A stretch of DNA of 64,000 bases from JAFAXD01 sp035472475 (GCA_035472475.1 DATIPA010000068.1:22304-86303); one strand, 5' to 3'. Positions 35,034 to 43,563 are shown, counted from the first letter of the stretch. The notes: generated by a model not told the origin, from the letters alone. Numbers and translations are program-made.

Positions 35034-35534
35034 ATGACCGTCCTTGCCTACGCCCGCAAACTCGCGACTTCCTCTCTACCCGTTCCGACGGCGTGGTATG
35101 CCATCCCGCTGCGGCTTATAGTCGGGTTTGGCTTCATGCAACACGGCTACGCGAAGATCGCCCGTGGCCCCGACGATTTCATCAATATCCTGCATGCCAT
35201 CGGGGTTCCGGTCCCGTTTTTGCTAGGTTGGGCGACGATCCTTGTCGAATTGATCGGGGGGTTGCTCATCCTGCTCGGGGCGTTTGTCCCCCTCGCAGCG
35301 ATACCGATGATCGTCGTCCTTATCGTAGCGATCGTCTCCGTGCATCTTCCCAACGGCTTTAGTTCAATCAAGCTCCAGTCCTTCGATGCCGCCGGCGCTC
35401 ATTTTGGACCGCCGGGGTATGAGACGGACCTTCTTTATGTCGCAGCCCTGATTGCATTGTGTTTGGGCGGTGCCGGCCCAATGTCGGTCGATGGACTTCT
35501 GAACCGAGTAAGATCAACTGCGACTTCCAGCTAA
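35034..35534 (+). CDS. DoxX-family membrane protein
   Basis: A 166-residue inner-membrane protein with four hydrophobic helices. The first, LRLIVGFGFMQHGYAKIARG, is the DoxX pattern, and LLGWATILVELIGGLLILLG follows. DoxX-like proteins are linked to quinone-dependent redox or oxidative-stress roles, without a firm function. It is a single plus-strand gene inserted between proB and obgE, which are normally adjacent. Confidence 0.85.
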   Translation: MTVLAYARKLATSSLPVPTAWYAIPLRLIVGFGFMQHGYAKIARGPDDFINILHAIGVPVPFLLGWATILVELIGGLLILLGAFVPLAAIPMIVVLIVAIVSVHLPNGFSSIKLQSFDAAGAHFGPPGYETDLLYVAALIALCLGGAGPMSVDGLLNRVRSTATSS

Positions 35535-35565
35535 ACCCCGTGCGCTGAAAGGTCGGCGCGGCCCG

Positions 35566-36588
35566 TCAGGCAGTCGGGGTGCGCTCGCGTGACGGCGCAG
35601 CAGTTCGGTCGATGGCCGCCTGGAGGGCGCGAACCACCTCCGGGACGCCCTGTCCGGTTGCGCCCGAGACAATCAGCGGCGTCGTTTTGGCGGCGCGCTT
35701 GAGGCGCGCGACTTGTTGTTTGATCTGGTCGGGCGTCAGCGCGTCGGCTTTGTTGAGCGCCACCACCTCAGGCTTATCAATAAGATCATGCCCATAGGCG
35801 GCTAGCTCGGCGCGCACGGTCTTGTAGGCCTCGCCCGCGTGCTCGACCGTACCGTCGACGAGATGCAGCAACGCGCGGCAGCGCTCGACGTGACCCAGAA
35901 AACGGTCGCCCAGCCCGACGCCCTCATGCGCGCCCTCGATCAAGCCCGGGATATCAGCCAGCACGAATTCACGCCCGTCCTGGCGCACGACCCCGAGTTG
36001 CGGATGCAGCGTGGTGAACGGATAATCGGCAATCTTGGGCTTGGCGGCGCTCACCGCCGCGAGGAACGTCGACTTGCCGGCGTTCGGCAAACCGATCAGT
36101 CCGGCATCCGCGATCAGCTTGAGCTGCAACCAGATCGTGCGCGCTTCGCCGGGTTGTCCCGGATTGGCACGGCGCGGCGCCCGATTGGTCGACGTTGTGA
36201 AATGCGCGTTGCCGAAGCCGCCGTTGCCGCCCTTCGCGATCAACACGCGGTCGCCGACCTTGGTCAAGTCGGCGAGCAGCGTTTCATTGTCTTCGTCGAA
36301 GATTTGCGTGCCGACCGGGACCTTGAGCACCACGTCCGCCCCGCGCGCGCCGGAGCGGTTGCGCCCCATGCCATGGCCACCGTTCTTCGCCTTGAAGTGC
36401 TGCTGATACCGGTAGTCGATCAGGGTGTTGAGCCCGTCGACGCATTGCGCGACCACATCACCGCCGCGGCCGCCATCGCCGCCGTCCGGTCCGCCGAACT
36501 CGATGAACTTCTCGCGCCGGAATGACACGCAGCCGTTCCCGCCCGCGCCCGAACTGATGTAGATCTTGGCTTGGTCGAGAAATTTCAT
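35566..36588 (-). CDS. obgE: Obg/CgtA GTPase
   Basis: An essential GTPase acting in 50S assembly and the stringent response. The glycine-rich Obg domain (KIYISSGAGGNGCVSFRREK, GGPDGGDGGRGG) is at residues 1-158, then the G domain with GLPNAGKSTFLAAVS, DIPGLIEGAHEGVGLG and NKADAL. Length of 340 residues is the short form without a C-terminal extension. Two palindromic elements lie immediately upstream. Confidence 0.97.
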   Translation of the reverse strand: MKFLDQAKIYISSGAGGNGCVSFRREKFIEFGGPDGGDGGRGGDVVAQCVDGLNTLIDYRYQQHFKAKNGGHGMGRNRSGARGADVVLKVPVGTQIFDEDNETLLADLTKVGDRVLIAKGGNGGFGNAHFTTSTNRAPRRANPGQPGEARTIWLQLKLIADAGLIGLPNAGKSTFLAAVSAAKPKIADYPFTTLHPQLGVVRQDGREFVLADIPGLIEGAHEGVGLGDRFLGHVERCRALLHLVDGTVEHAGEAYKTVRAELAAYGHDLIDKPEVVALNKADALTPDQIKQQVARLKRAAKTTPLIVSGATGQGVPEVVRALQAAIDRTAAPSRERTPTA

Positions 36589-36603
36589 GATCTGCGCGAA
36601 CAG

Positions 36604-36681
36604 CTAGTGCCGCCGATTTGAAGTTCCTGCATCGCCTGCCGCACGCTCGTTCAGGAACTTCAAATCGGTAAATGGCCCTAG
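36604..36681. repeat. CTAG-bounded palindrome 1 upstream of obgE
   Basis: Perfect 17-bp arms CCGATTTGAAGTTCCTG (36613-36629) and CAGGAACTTCAAATCGG (36652-36668) enclose a 22-base loop. Outer flanks CTAGTGCC and GGCCCTAG extend the symmetry with one mismatch, so the unit runs from CTAG to CTAG over 78 bp. It begins 16 bases before the obgE start codon. No coding potential. Confidence 0.8.
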
Positions 36682-36694
36682 AATCAGATACTTG

Positions 36695-36770
36695 CTAGTG
36701 CCCCTTTTGTTTCCGAAGTTCGTGTCAGAGGTGCCGCGATGTACCACGAACTTCGGAAACGGGGCGCTAG
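36695..36770. repeat. CTAG-bounded palindrome 2 upstream of obgE
   Basis: Perfect 16-bp arms GTTTCCGAAGTTCGTG (36709-36724) and CACGAACTTCGGAAAC (36745-36760) enclose a 20-base loop. Outer flanks CTAGTGCCCC and GGGGCGCTAG pair with one mismatch, with a TTTT bulge on one side. The unit is 76 bp, bounded by CTAG like element 1, with the shared core GAAGTTCxTG. It is 13 bases from element 1. Confidence 0.8.
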
Positions 36771-37124
36771 GTCGTGCCCAACGCCAGCGCGGGCGCAAGG
36801 CCAACCGCTCGACAAACCATGAAATCCAAATTGTGGGAAGGTCGTCGCCAAAAACTACGTCGGGAGGGGCCAGGATGGGCTGTGCCCTACTGATGGTGCC
36901 CGGTAGGCCGCTCCCGAACGTGTCGCTCGTGTCGACTTGGCCGCTACGCCACGGTCCGAACGCCGCCGTGGCGATCTACGCGGCCGATCTGGCCCGGGGG
37001 CATGAGACCTTCCTTTCGTCGCGTGCCGCAGACCGAGAAGTCCGCAACCGAGTTGAAGCGTCCTCCTGTTGGCGGACGCTGTCAACCCCGGAGAGCTTGG
37101 TGTCACAAGTCGAATTGTTATTCG
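36771..37124. other. Non-coding stretch between palindromes and GNAT gene
   Basis: About 350 bases without a convincing gene on either strand; the open frames here look like random GC-biased reading and have no ribosome-binding sites. An 8-bp inverted repeat, CGCCACGG (36947-36954) and CCGTGGCG (36966-36973), is the only structure seen. It may be the remains of a lost gene, but I recognise none. Confidence 0.4.
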
Positions 37125-37721
37125 TTATGCGACCCGGCGAGCGCGGCCCCAGCTCTTCAAAGACGCCCAGATGCCACGATCAAGGCGAAAGCGATCGCAC
37201 GGCACGGACGAGTTCATGGCGCGGATCCGATAGAGCCCTACGCCGGTCCATTGGAAACCGCATTTTTCGAGCACCCGGCGCGACGCCGGATTGCTGACGC
37301 GGGCGCCGGCCTGCAGGGCTTCGTGTTCGAGATGCTCGAAGGCGTAATCGATGACGGCACGTGCCGCCTCGGTTGCGAAACCTCGCCCCCAATACGGCGC
37401 GCCGAGCCAATAGCCGAGTTCCGGCGTCGGGCCGTCGCGCATGTCGATGCCGCACGCGCCGACCGGCGCGCCGTCCAGCGTGATCAGGAATGTCTGTTTG
37501 CAGAGATCCGCGTTGACGCACGAGATCCACTCGTCGGCGTCGGCCTGCCGGTAAGGGTGCGGAATGCGGGCAGTATTCTCAGCGACGCGACGGTCGCTCG
37601 CGAGCGTGACAATGGCTTTAGCGTCCTCGAGGCGCGGCGCACGCAGCACAAGCCGCTCGGTCTCGAGGACGGGGGTACTGCCTTCTCGGTAAGTGTCGCG
37701 AATTTCTTCCAGTAAGGTCAT
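37125..37721 (-). CDS. GNAT-family N-acetyltransferase (RimJ/RimL-like)
   Basis: A 198-residue acetyltransferase. It starts MTLLEEIRDTYREGSTPVLE, then TERLVLRAPRLEDA typical of the RimJ/RimL group; the acetyl-CoA loop is GYWLGAPYWGRGFATEAARA and the last strand is ASRRVLEKCGFQWTG. Its target could be a protein N-terminus or a small amine. AGGAG lies 8 bases before the ATG at 37721. It sits between rpmA and obgE, where a GNAT gene is also found in related genomes. Confidence 0.9.
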   Translation of the reverse strand: MTLLEEIRDTYREGSTPVLETERLVLRAPRLEDAKAIVTLASDRRVAENTARIPHPYRQADADEWISCVNADLCKQTFLITLDGAPVGACGIDMRDGPTPELGYWLGAPYWGRGFATEAARAVIDYAFEHLEHEALQAGARVSNPASRRVLEKCGFQWTGVGLYRIRAMNSSVPCDRFRLDRGIWASLKSWGRARRVA

Positions 37722-37839
37722 GACACGGGCTCCTGGTGAAAGCGAAAAGGGGATCCGGCATCCCGTCTCCCCTTCCAAGAACCCGAATTTAGGGTCCGCC
37801 GGTTCGACTGGGTGCCGGCGGACTGCGATGGTCCACCGT

Positions 37840-38112
37840 TTATTCGGCCGCGGCCTCCGTCATCGGAACAACGGTTACGAAGGTGCGGCCTTTGGCTTTG
37901 GTGCGGTATTGGACGCGACCGTCGATCAGTGCGAACAGCGTGTGATCCTTGCCAACGCCGACGTTCTCACCCGGGTGCCACTGGGTGCCGCGTTGGCGCA
38001 CGATAATGTTGCCGGCAAGACAACGCTCGCCGCCAAAAAGCTTCACGCCCAGGCGCTGGCCGGCCGAGTCGCGCCCGTTGCGCGACGATCCGCCCGCCTT
38101 TTTGTGTGCCAT
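37840..38112 (-). CDS. rpmA: 50S ribosomal protein L27
   Basis: L27 contacts the peptidyl-transferase centre through its N-terminus. The 90-residue product MAHKKAGGSSRNGRDSAGQR is diagnostic, with IIVRQRGTQWHPGENVGVGK following. It is downstream of rplU on the same strand, 72 bases away, as in nearly all bacteria. Confidence 0.98.
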   Translation of the reverse strand: MAHKKAGGSSRNGRDSAGQRLGVKLFGGERCLAGNIIVRQRGTQWHPGENVGVGKDHTLFALIDGRVQYRTKAKGRTFVTVVPMTEAAAE

Positions 38113-38184
38113 CTGGGTCTCCTGGTTCGATCTAGGGTCTAGCTCAGCTTTGTGACGAAATCATCACGAATCCGCGCATCGCGG

Positions 38185-38598
38185 CTACGCTTCGGCCGTC
38201 GACGAAGCGTCTGCTTCCGGGGTCTTGCTCTCGGCTGCGGGTTTCGCCTTCCGCTTGCGCTTGGGTTTTGCGTCCTGCGACGGTTTCTTGCCGTCGGTCA
38301 GGATCTCGGTGATGCGGATCAGCGTGAATTCCGCTCGAAAGCCTCGCTTTCTGCGTGAATTCTTGCGCCGGCGCTTCTTGAACGCGATCACCTTCGGGCC
38401 GCGGCTGTGCTCGACCACTTCGGCCGCGACGCTGGCGCCCGGTACCGGATTGCCGACGACCGGTGTATCCCCGCCCACCATCAGCACGTTGGTGAGCGCG
38501 ACGATCGTGCCCGGCTCGCCCTCGAGCCGTGCAACCTTCAGCTTGTCGTCCGGGGCGACGCGGTACTGCTTGCCGCCGGTTTTGATGACTGCGAACAT
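38185..38598 (-). CDS. rplU: 50S ribosomal protein L21
   Basis: L21 binds 23S rRNA domain I. The protein begins MFAVIKTGGKQYRVAPDDKL and has VIAFKKRRRKNSRRKRGFRA; the 137 residues include a Lys/Ala-rich tail of about 35 residues, common in this order. GAGG lies 5 bases before the ATG at 38598. Two hairpins in the leader may regulate it. Confidence 0.97.
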   Translation of the reverse strand: MFAVIKTGGKQYRVAPDDKLKVARLEGEPGTIVALTNVLMVGGDTPVVGNPVPGASVAAEVVEHSRGPKVIAFKKRRRKNSRRKRGFRAEFTLIRITEILTDGKKPSQDAKPKRKRKAKPAAESKTPEADASSTAEA

Positions 38599-38674
38599 TT
38601 TTGCCTCGCGTTCGAGCCCGGTGCTCGGACGAATCCGGACCGGCTTTTTGACAGTCGGGGTTTCGGTTTTGCGC

Positions 38675-38721
38675 TTGGCCGCATTTGCGGCCAAAACAAA
38701 GAGGCGGGCCAAAAGACCCGC
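38675..38721 (-). promoter_or_regulatory. Tandem leader hairpins upstream of rplU (candidate attenuator)
   Basis: Reading on the minus strand, GCGGGT/GCCCGC (38704-38721, 6-base loop) is followed by a T-rich run (TCTTTGTTTT), then TTGGCCGC/GCGGCCAA (38675-38694, 4-base loop). The first hairpin plus T-run looks like an intrinsic terminator about 90 bases before the rplU ATG, a position suited to attenuation or autoregulation by L21. It could instead be an ordinary terminator for an unseen upstream transcript. Confidence 0.4.
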
Positions 38722-38876
38722 GCTATGCGGGGGTTATGGCGATCCGGATACCGATTGTCAAGGAAGGGCAGGTCGATCCGGCTCTGCTGCCCGTGCGTCC
38801 ACAGGACGGGTCGGTAGCGGATTTCATTGGTCGTTCAATCGGGGCTAAACCGGAACGGTAGAAATCGAAGAGCCTT

Positions 38877-40673
38877 ATGGGACCGCTCGACACCGTCAGC
38901 CTCTCCATTCTGCTTGGCTCCGCCCTGATGCTCGCCGGCATTCTGTCGAGCCTCGTTGCCATGCGCTTCGGGGCGCCGCTGCTGCTTGTCTTTCTCATCC
39001 TCGGTATGGCGGGCGAAGTCGGCCTCGGCATCAAGTTCGACGACGTGCGCACGGCCTATCTGGTCGGATCGGTCGCGCTCGCGCTCATCCTGTTTGACGG
39101 CGGGCTGCGCACGCGTTTGACGACCTTCCGCAGCGTGCTCGGGCCCGCGCTGACCCTGGCAACGGTCGGCGTCCTGATCAGCGCGGTGCTCATGGCTCCA
39201 TTCGCCCACTATGCGCTTGGGCTCGGCTGGAAGGAATCGGTGCTGGTCGGTGCCATGGTGGCCTCGACCGACGCGGCCGCGGTCTTCTTCCTTATTCACG
39301 CGCGCGGCCTGCGGCTGCGGCCGCGTGTCAGCGCCACCCTCGAAGTCGAGTCCGGCACCAATGATCCGTTCGCGATCTTTCTCACGTTGACGCTGGTGCA
39401 AATCCTGCTCATCGCGGGAGAACCCTGGTGGGAGCCGCTGTTGAGCCTCGCCGGCAAAGGCCTCGGCGGCGCCGTGATCGGCTTTGCGGGCGGGCGCGCC
39501 ACCGTCTGGGCGCTCAATCGGCTCGGCCTCGCGCAAGGCCTGCACGCGCCGTTTGTTGCGACCAGCGTGCTGGTGGTCTTCGCGCTGAGCGAAACAGTCG
39601 ATGCGTCCGGCTTTCTGGCGGTCTATGTCGCCGGGCTTGTCGTCGGCAACCGGCCGACCCGCGCGCACAACACCATCGTCGTCTTTTTTGACGCCGCGAC
39701 CTGGCTCGCGCAGATCGTGATGTTCGTGCTGCTCGGTTTGTTGGCTCCGCCGGAGCGCCTCCTGCAGCATGTTCTGCCGGGTCTCATTGTCGCGCTTGGC
39801 TTGATGCTGCTGGCGCGGCCGGCTGCGGTTTTTGCGTGCCTGGCGCCATTCCGCTTCTCGCGGCGCGAAAAGCTGTTCATATCCTGGGTCGGCCTGCGCG
39901 GTGCGGTTGGGATTTTTCTCGCCTCGATTCCGTTGCTGGTCGGGATGCCGAACGCGCAACTCTATTTCGATGTCGGGTTCGTGGTGGTGCTGGTGTCGCT
40001 CGCCGCCCAGGGCTGGACGATCACGCCGGCGGCGCGATGGCTGCACATCGCGCTCCCGCATCACGACCCGCCGCCGCGCCGCGTCGAGCTCGACCTGCCG
40101 GGCCAGCTTGCGCAGGAGCTCGTCGGCTACAGCATCGGACATGACAATCCGTACCTGCGCCGCCACCTGATGCCGTCGTGGGCCAAACCGATGCTGGTCG
40201 TGCGCAACGAAGAGGTGCTGAGCAGCGAAGAAGCCGGTGCGATCCGCGAAGGCGATCATCTCTATCTGCTGGCGCCGCCCGAGAAGGCGCAGGCGCTTGA
40301 CCGCTTCTTCGTCGACATGCCGCCGCCGATCGCGCCCGACCCGCGGCTCTTGGGCGACTTCTTTGTCCCCGGTAGCGCGACCCTCGGCACGCTCGCGGAA
40401 ATCTACGGGCTCGAGATAAGGCCCGATGAGACCGACACCTCACTCGCCGAACACTTCGGTCACCGGTTTGGTACGCGTGTCCATCAGGGGGACGTGCTGC
40501 CGCTCGGAGCGATCGCGCTTGTCGCCCATACGGTCAGCGACGGTCGCGTGACCAACGTCGGCCTGCGCCTCGCGGAGCCGGATCCGGACGTATCCGACGT
40601 CGTAACGCACGGGCGACGCGTGCTGCGGCGGTGGATCCGATCTGTGCGCCGATTACGGCCTCGATCCAAATAA
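38877..40673 (+). CDS. nhaP2: K+/H+ antiporter of the NhaP2/CvrA type
   Basis: A 598-residue cation/proton antiporter. The N-terminal part is a CPA1 membrane domain (about residues 1-395, 12-13 helices) with ILFDGGLRTRLTTFR and GAMVASTDAAAVFFLI holding the ion-binding aspartates; ESGTNDPFAIFLTLTLVQI follows. A TrkA_C-like regulatory domain (GHDNPYLRRHLMPSWAKPML region) and a further cytoplasmic C-terminal region complete it. It exports K+ and helps volume and pH control. It is divergent from rplU. Confidence 0.9.
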   Translation: MGPLDTVSLSILLGSALMLAGILSSLVAMRFGAPLLLVFLILGMAGEVGLGIKFDDVRTAYLVGSVALALILFDGGLRTRLTTFRSVLGPALTLATVGVLISAVLMAPFAHYALGLGWKESVLVGAMVASTDAAAVFFLIHARGLRLRPRVSATLEVESGTNDPFAIFLTLTLVQILLIAGEPWWEPLLSLAGKGLGGAVIGFAGGRATVWALNRLGLAQGLHAPFVATSVLVVFALSETVDASGFLAVYVAGLVVGNRPTRAHNTIVVFFDAATWLAQIVMFVLLGLLAPPERLLQHVLPGLIVALGLMLLARPAAVFACLAPFRFSRREKLFISWVGLRGAVGIFLASIPLLVGMPNAQLYFDVGFVVVLVSLAAQGWTITPAARWLHIALPHHDPPPRRVELDLPGQLAQELVGYSIGHDNPYLRRHLMPSWAKPMLVVRNEEVLSSEEAGAIREGDHLYLLAPPEKAQALDRFFVDMPPPIAPDPRLLGDFFVPGSATLGTLAEIYGLEIRPDETDTSLAEHFGHRFGTRVHQGDVLPLGAIALVAHTVSDGRVTNVGLRLAEPDPDVSDVVTHGRRVLRRWIRSVRRLRPRSK

Positions 40674-40691
40674 ATATTGTACTTGCGCAAC

Positions 40692-40750
40692 GCATGATCT
40701 CGAAACGTGGCCACCGGTTTTTTAGAAAAGATCATGCTCAAACAAAAAGG
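40692..40750. repeat. Dispersed palindromic repeat, copy 3 (GAGCATGAT family)
   Basis: GCATGAT (40692-40698) pairs with ATCATGC at 40731-40737; the interior CGAAAC-GTGG-CCACCGGTTTT resembles copy 1 at 9244. This copy is more diverged and has lost one outer base pair. It ends at the ribosome-binding site of the GMC oxidoreductase gene, so it lies in that gene's leader. Confidence 0.75.
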
Positions 40751-40765
40751 TGGAGAACGGCGACC

Positions 40766-42403
40766 ATGTCGGACCCCAACGTCAAGGCAGTCGAAGGCGA
40801 CTACGACTACATCATCGTCGGCGCTGGCTCGGCCGGCTGCGTGCTCGCCAACCGGCTGTCCGCCGATCCGGGCAAACGCGTGCTGCTGCTGGAAGCGGGG
40901 GAGGATGACGACTGGATCTGGTTTCACATCCCGGTCGGCTATCTGTTCGCGATCGGCGATCCGCGCTCCGACTGGATGTTCCGCACCGAGCCGGACGAAG
41001 GGCTCAACGGGCGCAGCCTCGCCTATCCGCGCGGCAAGGTGATCGGCGGCTCGTCCGCCATCAACGCCATGATCTACATGCGCGGGCAGGCCGCCGACTA
41101 CGATCATTGGCGCCAGCTCGGGCTCACCGGCTGGGCCTGGAGCGACGTGCTGCCGATCTTCAAACAGCACGAGCATCATTTTCTCGGGGCAGGTCCACAT
41201 CACGCCGTCGGCGGCGAATGGCGCATCGAAGCACCGCGCGTGAGCTGGGAGCTGCTCAAGGAGTTTCGCAAGGCGGCCGCGGAAGCCGGCATCAAGCCGA
41301 TCGACGATTTCAACACCGGCGAAAACGAAGGTTCGTGCTATTTCCACGTCAACCAGAAGTTCGGGCGGCGCTGGTCGGCGGCGCGCGGCTTCCTCAAGCC
41401 GGTGCTTAATCGGGCAAACCTGCGGCTCGAAACCGGTTGTCTCGTTGCGGGCATCGATTTTGCGGGCAATCGCGCCGTCGGCGTGCGTTGGCGCCAGGAC
41501 GGCGATCATCTCAGCGCCCGCTGCCGCGGCGAAGTGATCCTGGCGGCCGGCTCGCTTGGCTCGATTCAGCTTCTGCTGCTGTCGGGCGTGGGACCCGGCG
41601 CGCACCTGCGCGACTTTGCGATTGCGCTCGTGGCCGACAAGCCCGGGGTCGGCCAAAACCTGCAGGACCATCTGCAGCTTCGTCTCATATATAAAGTCAG
41701 CGGGGTGCGAACCCTGAATGAGACCTACCACTCATTGTTCGGCCGCATTGGCATGGGCCTCGACTATGCGCTGCGCCGGCGCGGGCCGCTCACGATGGCG
41801 CCGTCGCAGCTTGGCTTGTTCACCCGCTCCGATCCGCGCCGCGAGCGCGCCAACCTGCAGTTCCACGTGCAGCCGCTCTCCCTCGACAAGTTCGGCGACC
41901 CGCTGCACACTTTCCCGGCCTTCACCGCAAGTGTCTGCAACCTGCAGCCGACGAGCCGCGGCTACGTGCGGCTACGCTCAACCGATCCGGCAGCGGCGCC
42001 GGTGATCAAGCCGAATTATCTCTCGACCGATGAGGATCGCCGCGTCGCCGCCGATTCGATCCGGGTGGCGCGCCGGATCGTCGATCAGCCGGCGCTCGCA
42101 AAATATCATCCGCAGGAATATCTGCCGGGCCGCGACGTCGCGCGCAGCGACGACGACCTCAGTCTGGTGAAAGCCGCGGGTGCGATCGGCACCACCATCT
42201 TTCACCCGGTCGGCACCGCCAAGATGGGCCGCCCAACCGATCCGCTCGCGGTCGTCGACGAACGCCTGCGCGTGATCGGGCTCGAGCGGCTGCGAGTGAT
42301 CGACGCCTCGATCATGCCGACGATCACGTCAGGCAACACCAACTCGCCCACGATCATGATCGCCGAGAAGGGTGCCGCCATGGTGCGGGAGGATGCGCGC
42401 TAG
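40766..42403 (+). CDS. GMC-family FAD oxidoreductase (choline dehydrogenase-like)
   Basis: A 545-residue flavoprotein of the glucose-methanol-choline group, oxidising an alcohol. FAD motif YIIVGAGSAGCVLANRLS at the start, then YPRGKVIGGSSAINAMIYMR, GEVILAAGSLGSIQLLLLSG, the catalytic-histidine region TIFHPVGTAKMG, and the C-terminal SGNTNSPTIMIAEKGAAMVR. Choline dehydrogenase itself is one of several options; the substrate is unknown. The 3' end of this gene recurs as a fragment at 43435. The start is the ATG at 40766 with GGAGAA upstream. Confidence 0.93.
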   Translation: MSDPNVKAVEGDYDYIIVGAGSAGCVLANRLSADPGKRVLLLEAGEDDDWIWFHIPVGYLFAIGDPRSDWMFRTEPDEGLNGRSLAYPRGKVIGGSSAINAMIYMRGQAADYDHWRQLGLTGWAWSDVLPIFKQHEHHFLGAGPHHAVGGEWRIEAPRVSWELLKEFRKAAAEAGIKPIDDFNTGENEGSCYFHVNQKFGRRWSAARGFLKPVLNRANLRLETGCLVAGIDFAGNRAVGVRWRQDGDHLSARCRGEVILAAGSLGSIQLLLLSGVGPGAHLRDFAIALVADKPGVGQNLQDHLQLRLIYKVSGVRTLNETYHSLFGRIGMGLDYALRRRGPLTMAPSQLGLFTRSDPRRERANLQFHVQPLSLDKFGDPLHTFPAFTASVCNLQPTSRGYVRLRSTDPAAAPVIKPNYLSTDEDRRVAADSIRVARRIVDQPALAKYHPQEYLPGRDVARSDDDLSLVKAAGAIGTTIFHPVGTAKMGRPTDPLAVVDERLRVIGLERLRVIDASIMPTITSGNTNSPTIMIAEKGAAMVREDAR

Positions 42404-42494
42404 GCCGTCGACTCATCAATATCCGCTTGGGCCTTGCCGCTTACCTTCCGTTATGTATCTGTCATGAAATAGAAACGATCGGTTGAGGCGCAGC

Positions 42495-43424
42495 ATGTGG
42501 AAAAAAATGACTGTTACGGCGCTCGTCTTTGCCGCCGTTGGGATTGGACTGCTGTCGAGCTTTCACGGCCAAGCCCAGACACCGCAGCAAACCTGGTCGA
42601 CGCTTCTTGGCGACAAGCAAGCCGACTTGCAGCCGAACCGGATCCGCATCGAGTATGAGCAGCCGAGCAGCGAGGAGTTGAAGCCCGTTTACTGGGTGAT
42701 GCTGCGGCGCCGACCCCTGCAAAGGGTTCGGGAGATTTTCAGCCCGCTGCGATTGCCAGTTGAGTTGACCGTGAGGACGAAGGAGTGCGGCGTCTCCAAC
42801 GCTTGGTACCAGCGCCCGACGATCACTCTCTGTTATGAATATGTGCGCGAAATGGAGCAGATGGCGCCAAAGGAAACGTCGCCGGACGGAATAACACCGG
42901 TTGATGCAATCGTTGGGCAATTCCTCTTCACGGCGTCGCATGAGATGGGGCATGCGGTATTTGATCTTTTGAACGTGCCGTTGTTTGGCCCACCGGAGGC
43001 TGACGCGGATCAATTCGCCGCTCACACACTCGTGACGATCGGAAAGCAGGACGCACCCCGGTTGATCGAGGGCGCCGCCTACATGTACAAAGACTACTTC
43101 AAGAACCCCACCGTTACCGTCCCGGTAACCGCTTTCGCCGACCTGCATGGCGCTCCGATGCAGCGCATGTACGACTTGTTGTGTCTTGCCTATGGGTCGG
43201 ACCCGAACCTGTTTTCTTATGTGGTCGAAAAGAACTATCTGCCGAAGGGTCGGGCCCCTGCGTGCAGAAGGGAATGGGGCGAGGTCGACTACGCGTTTCA
43301 CCAGCTGATTTATCCGTTTTTCGACGAGAAGCTGGCCAATGATGTGTTGAGCAAGTCATGGGTGCCGCGCCGCCGCTCTCCACCGCCGCCGCGGACGACT
43401 GACCTGCCTCAACCGGCGCAGTAA
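42495..43424 (+). CDS. DUF4344-type secreted zinc metallopeptidase
   Basis: A 309-residue protein with an N-terminal signal or anchor segment (TVTALVFAAVGIGLLSSF) and a metallopeptidase domain whose zinc site is HEMGH (H149, E150, H153) followed by EADADQFA (about residues 168-175) as the probable third-ligand region. This matches the DUF4344 putative metallopeptidase family; substrates are unknown. TTGAGGCG precedes the ATG at 42495. It lies between the GMC gene and a copy of that gene's 3' end, which suggests it arrived by insertion or by rearrangement of a duplicated GMC gene. Confidence 0.85.
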   Translation: MWKKMTVTALVFAAVGIGLLSSFHGQAQTPQQTWSTLLGDKQADLQPNRIRIEYEQPSSEELKPVYWVMLRRRPLQRVREIFSPLRLPVELTVRTKECGVSNAWYQRPTITLCYEYVREMEQMAPKETSPDGITPVDAIVGQFLFTASHEMGHAVFDLLNVPLFGPPEADADQFAAHTLVTIGKQDAPRLIEGAAYMYKDYFKNPTVTVPVTAFADLHGAPMQRMYDLLCLAYGSDPNLFSYVVEKNYLPKGRAPACRREWGEVDYAFHQLIYPFFDEKLANDVLSKSWVPRRRSPPPPRTTDLPQPAQ

Positions 43425-43434
43425 CGACGCATCC

Positions 43435-43563
43435 ACGTCGGGCAGCACCAACTCGCTCACCATCATGATCACCCAGATGGGCGCCACCATGGTGCGGGAG
43501 GACGCGCGCTGGGCCGTCGGCTCAGCTGGTTGCGAAACAACCTTTTCACATCGAGTTGATTGA
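43435..43563 (+). pseudogene. Remnant of a second GMC oxidoreductase 3' end
   Basis: Bases 43435-43524 align without gaps to 42326-42415, the last codons and first 3' bases of the GMC gene; I count 12 mismatches in 90. The frame reads TSGSTNSLTIMITQMGATMV, matching the GMC C-terminus TSGNTNSPTIMIAEKGAAMV. The GMC stop TAG is TGG here, so the frame runs on to a later stop. The 5' part of such a gene is absent; the DUF4344 gene occupies its place. Confidence 0.85.

Noticed and set aside
36692..37297. Plus-strand open frame of about 200 codons between obgE and the GNAT gene
   Set aside because: It starts within a palindrome and ends antisense to the GNAT gene; no motif and no ribosome-binding site.
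38835..40259. Long open frame antisense to the K+/H+ antiporter (about 474 codons)
   Set aside because: A composition shadow: Arg/Gln/Glu-rich translation opposite membrane helices, no family motif.
43528..43546. GGTTG/CAACC hairpin followed by TTTT as a terminator for the DUF4344 gene
   Set aside because: The stem is only 5 bp and the T-run 4 bases, too weak to call.
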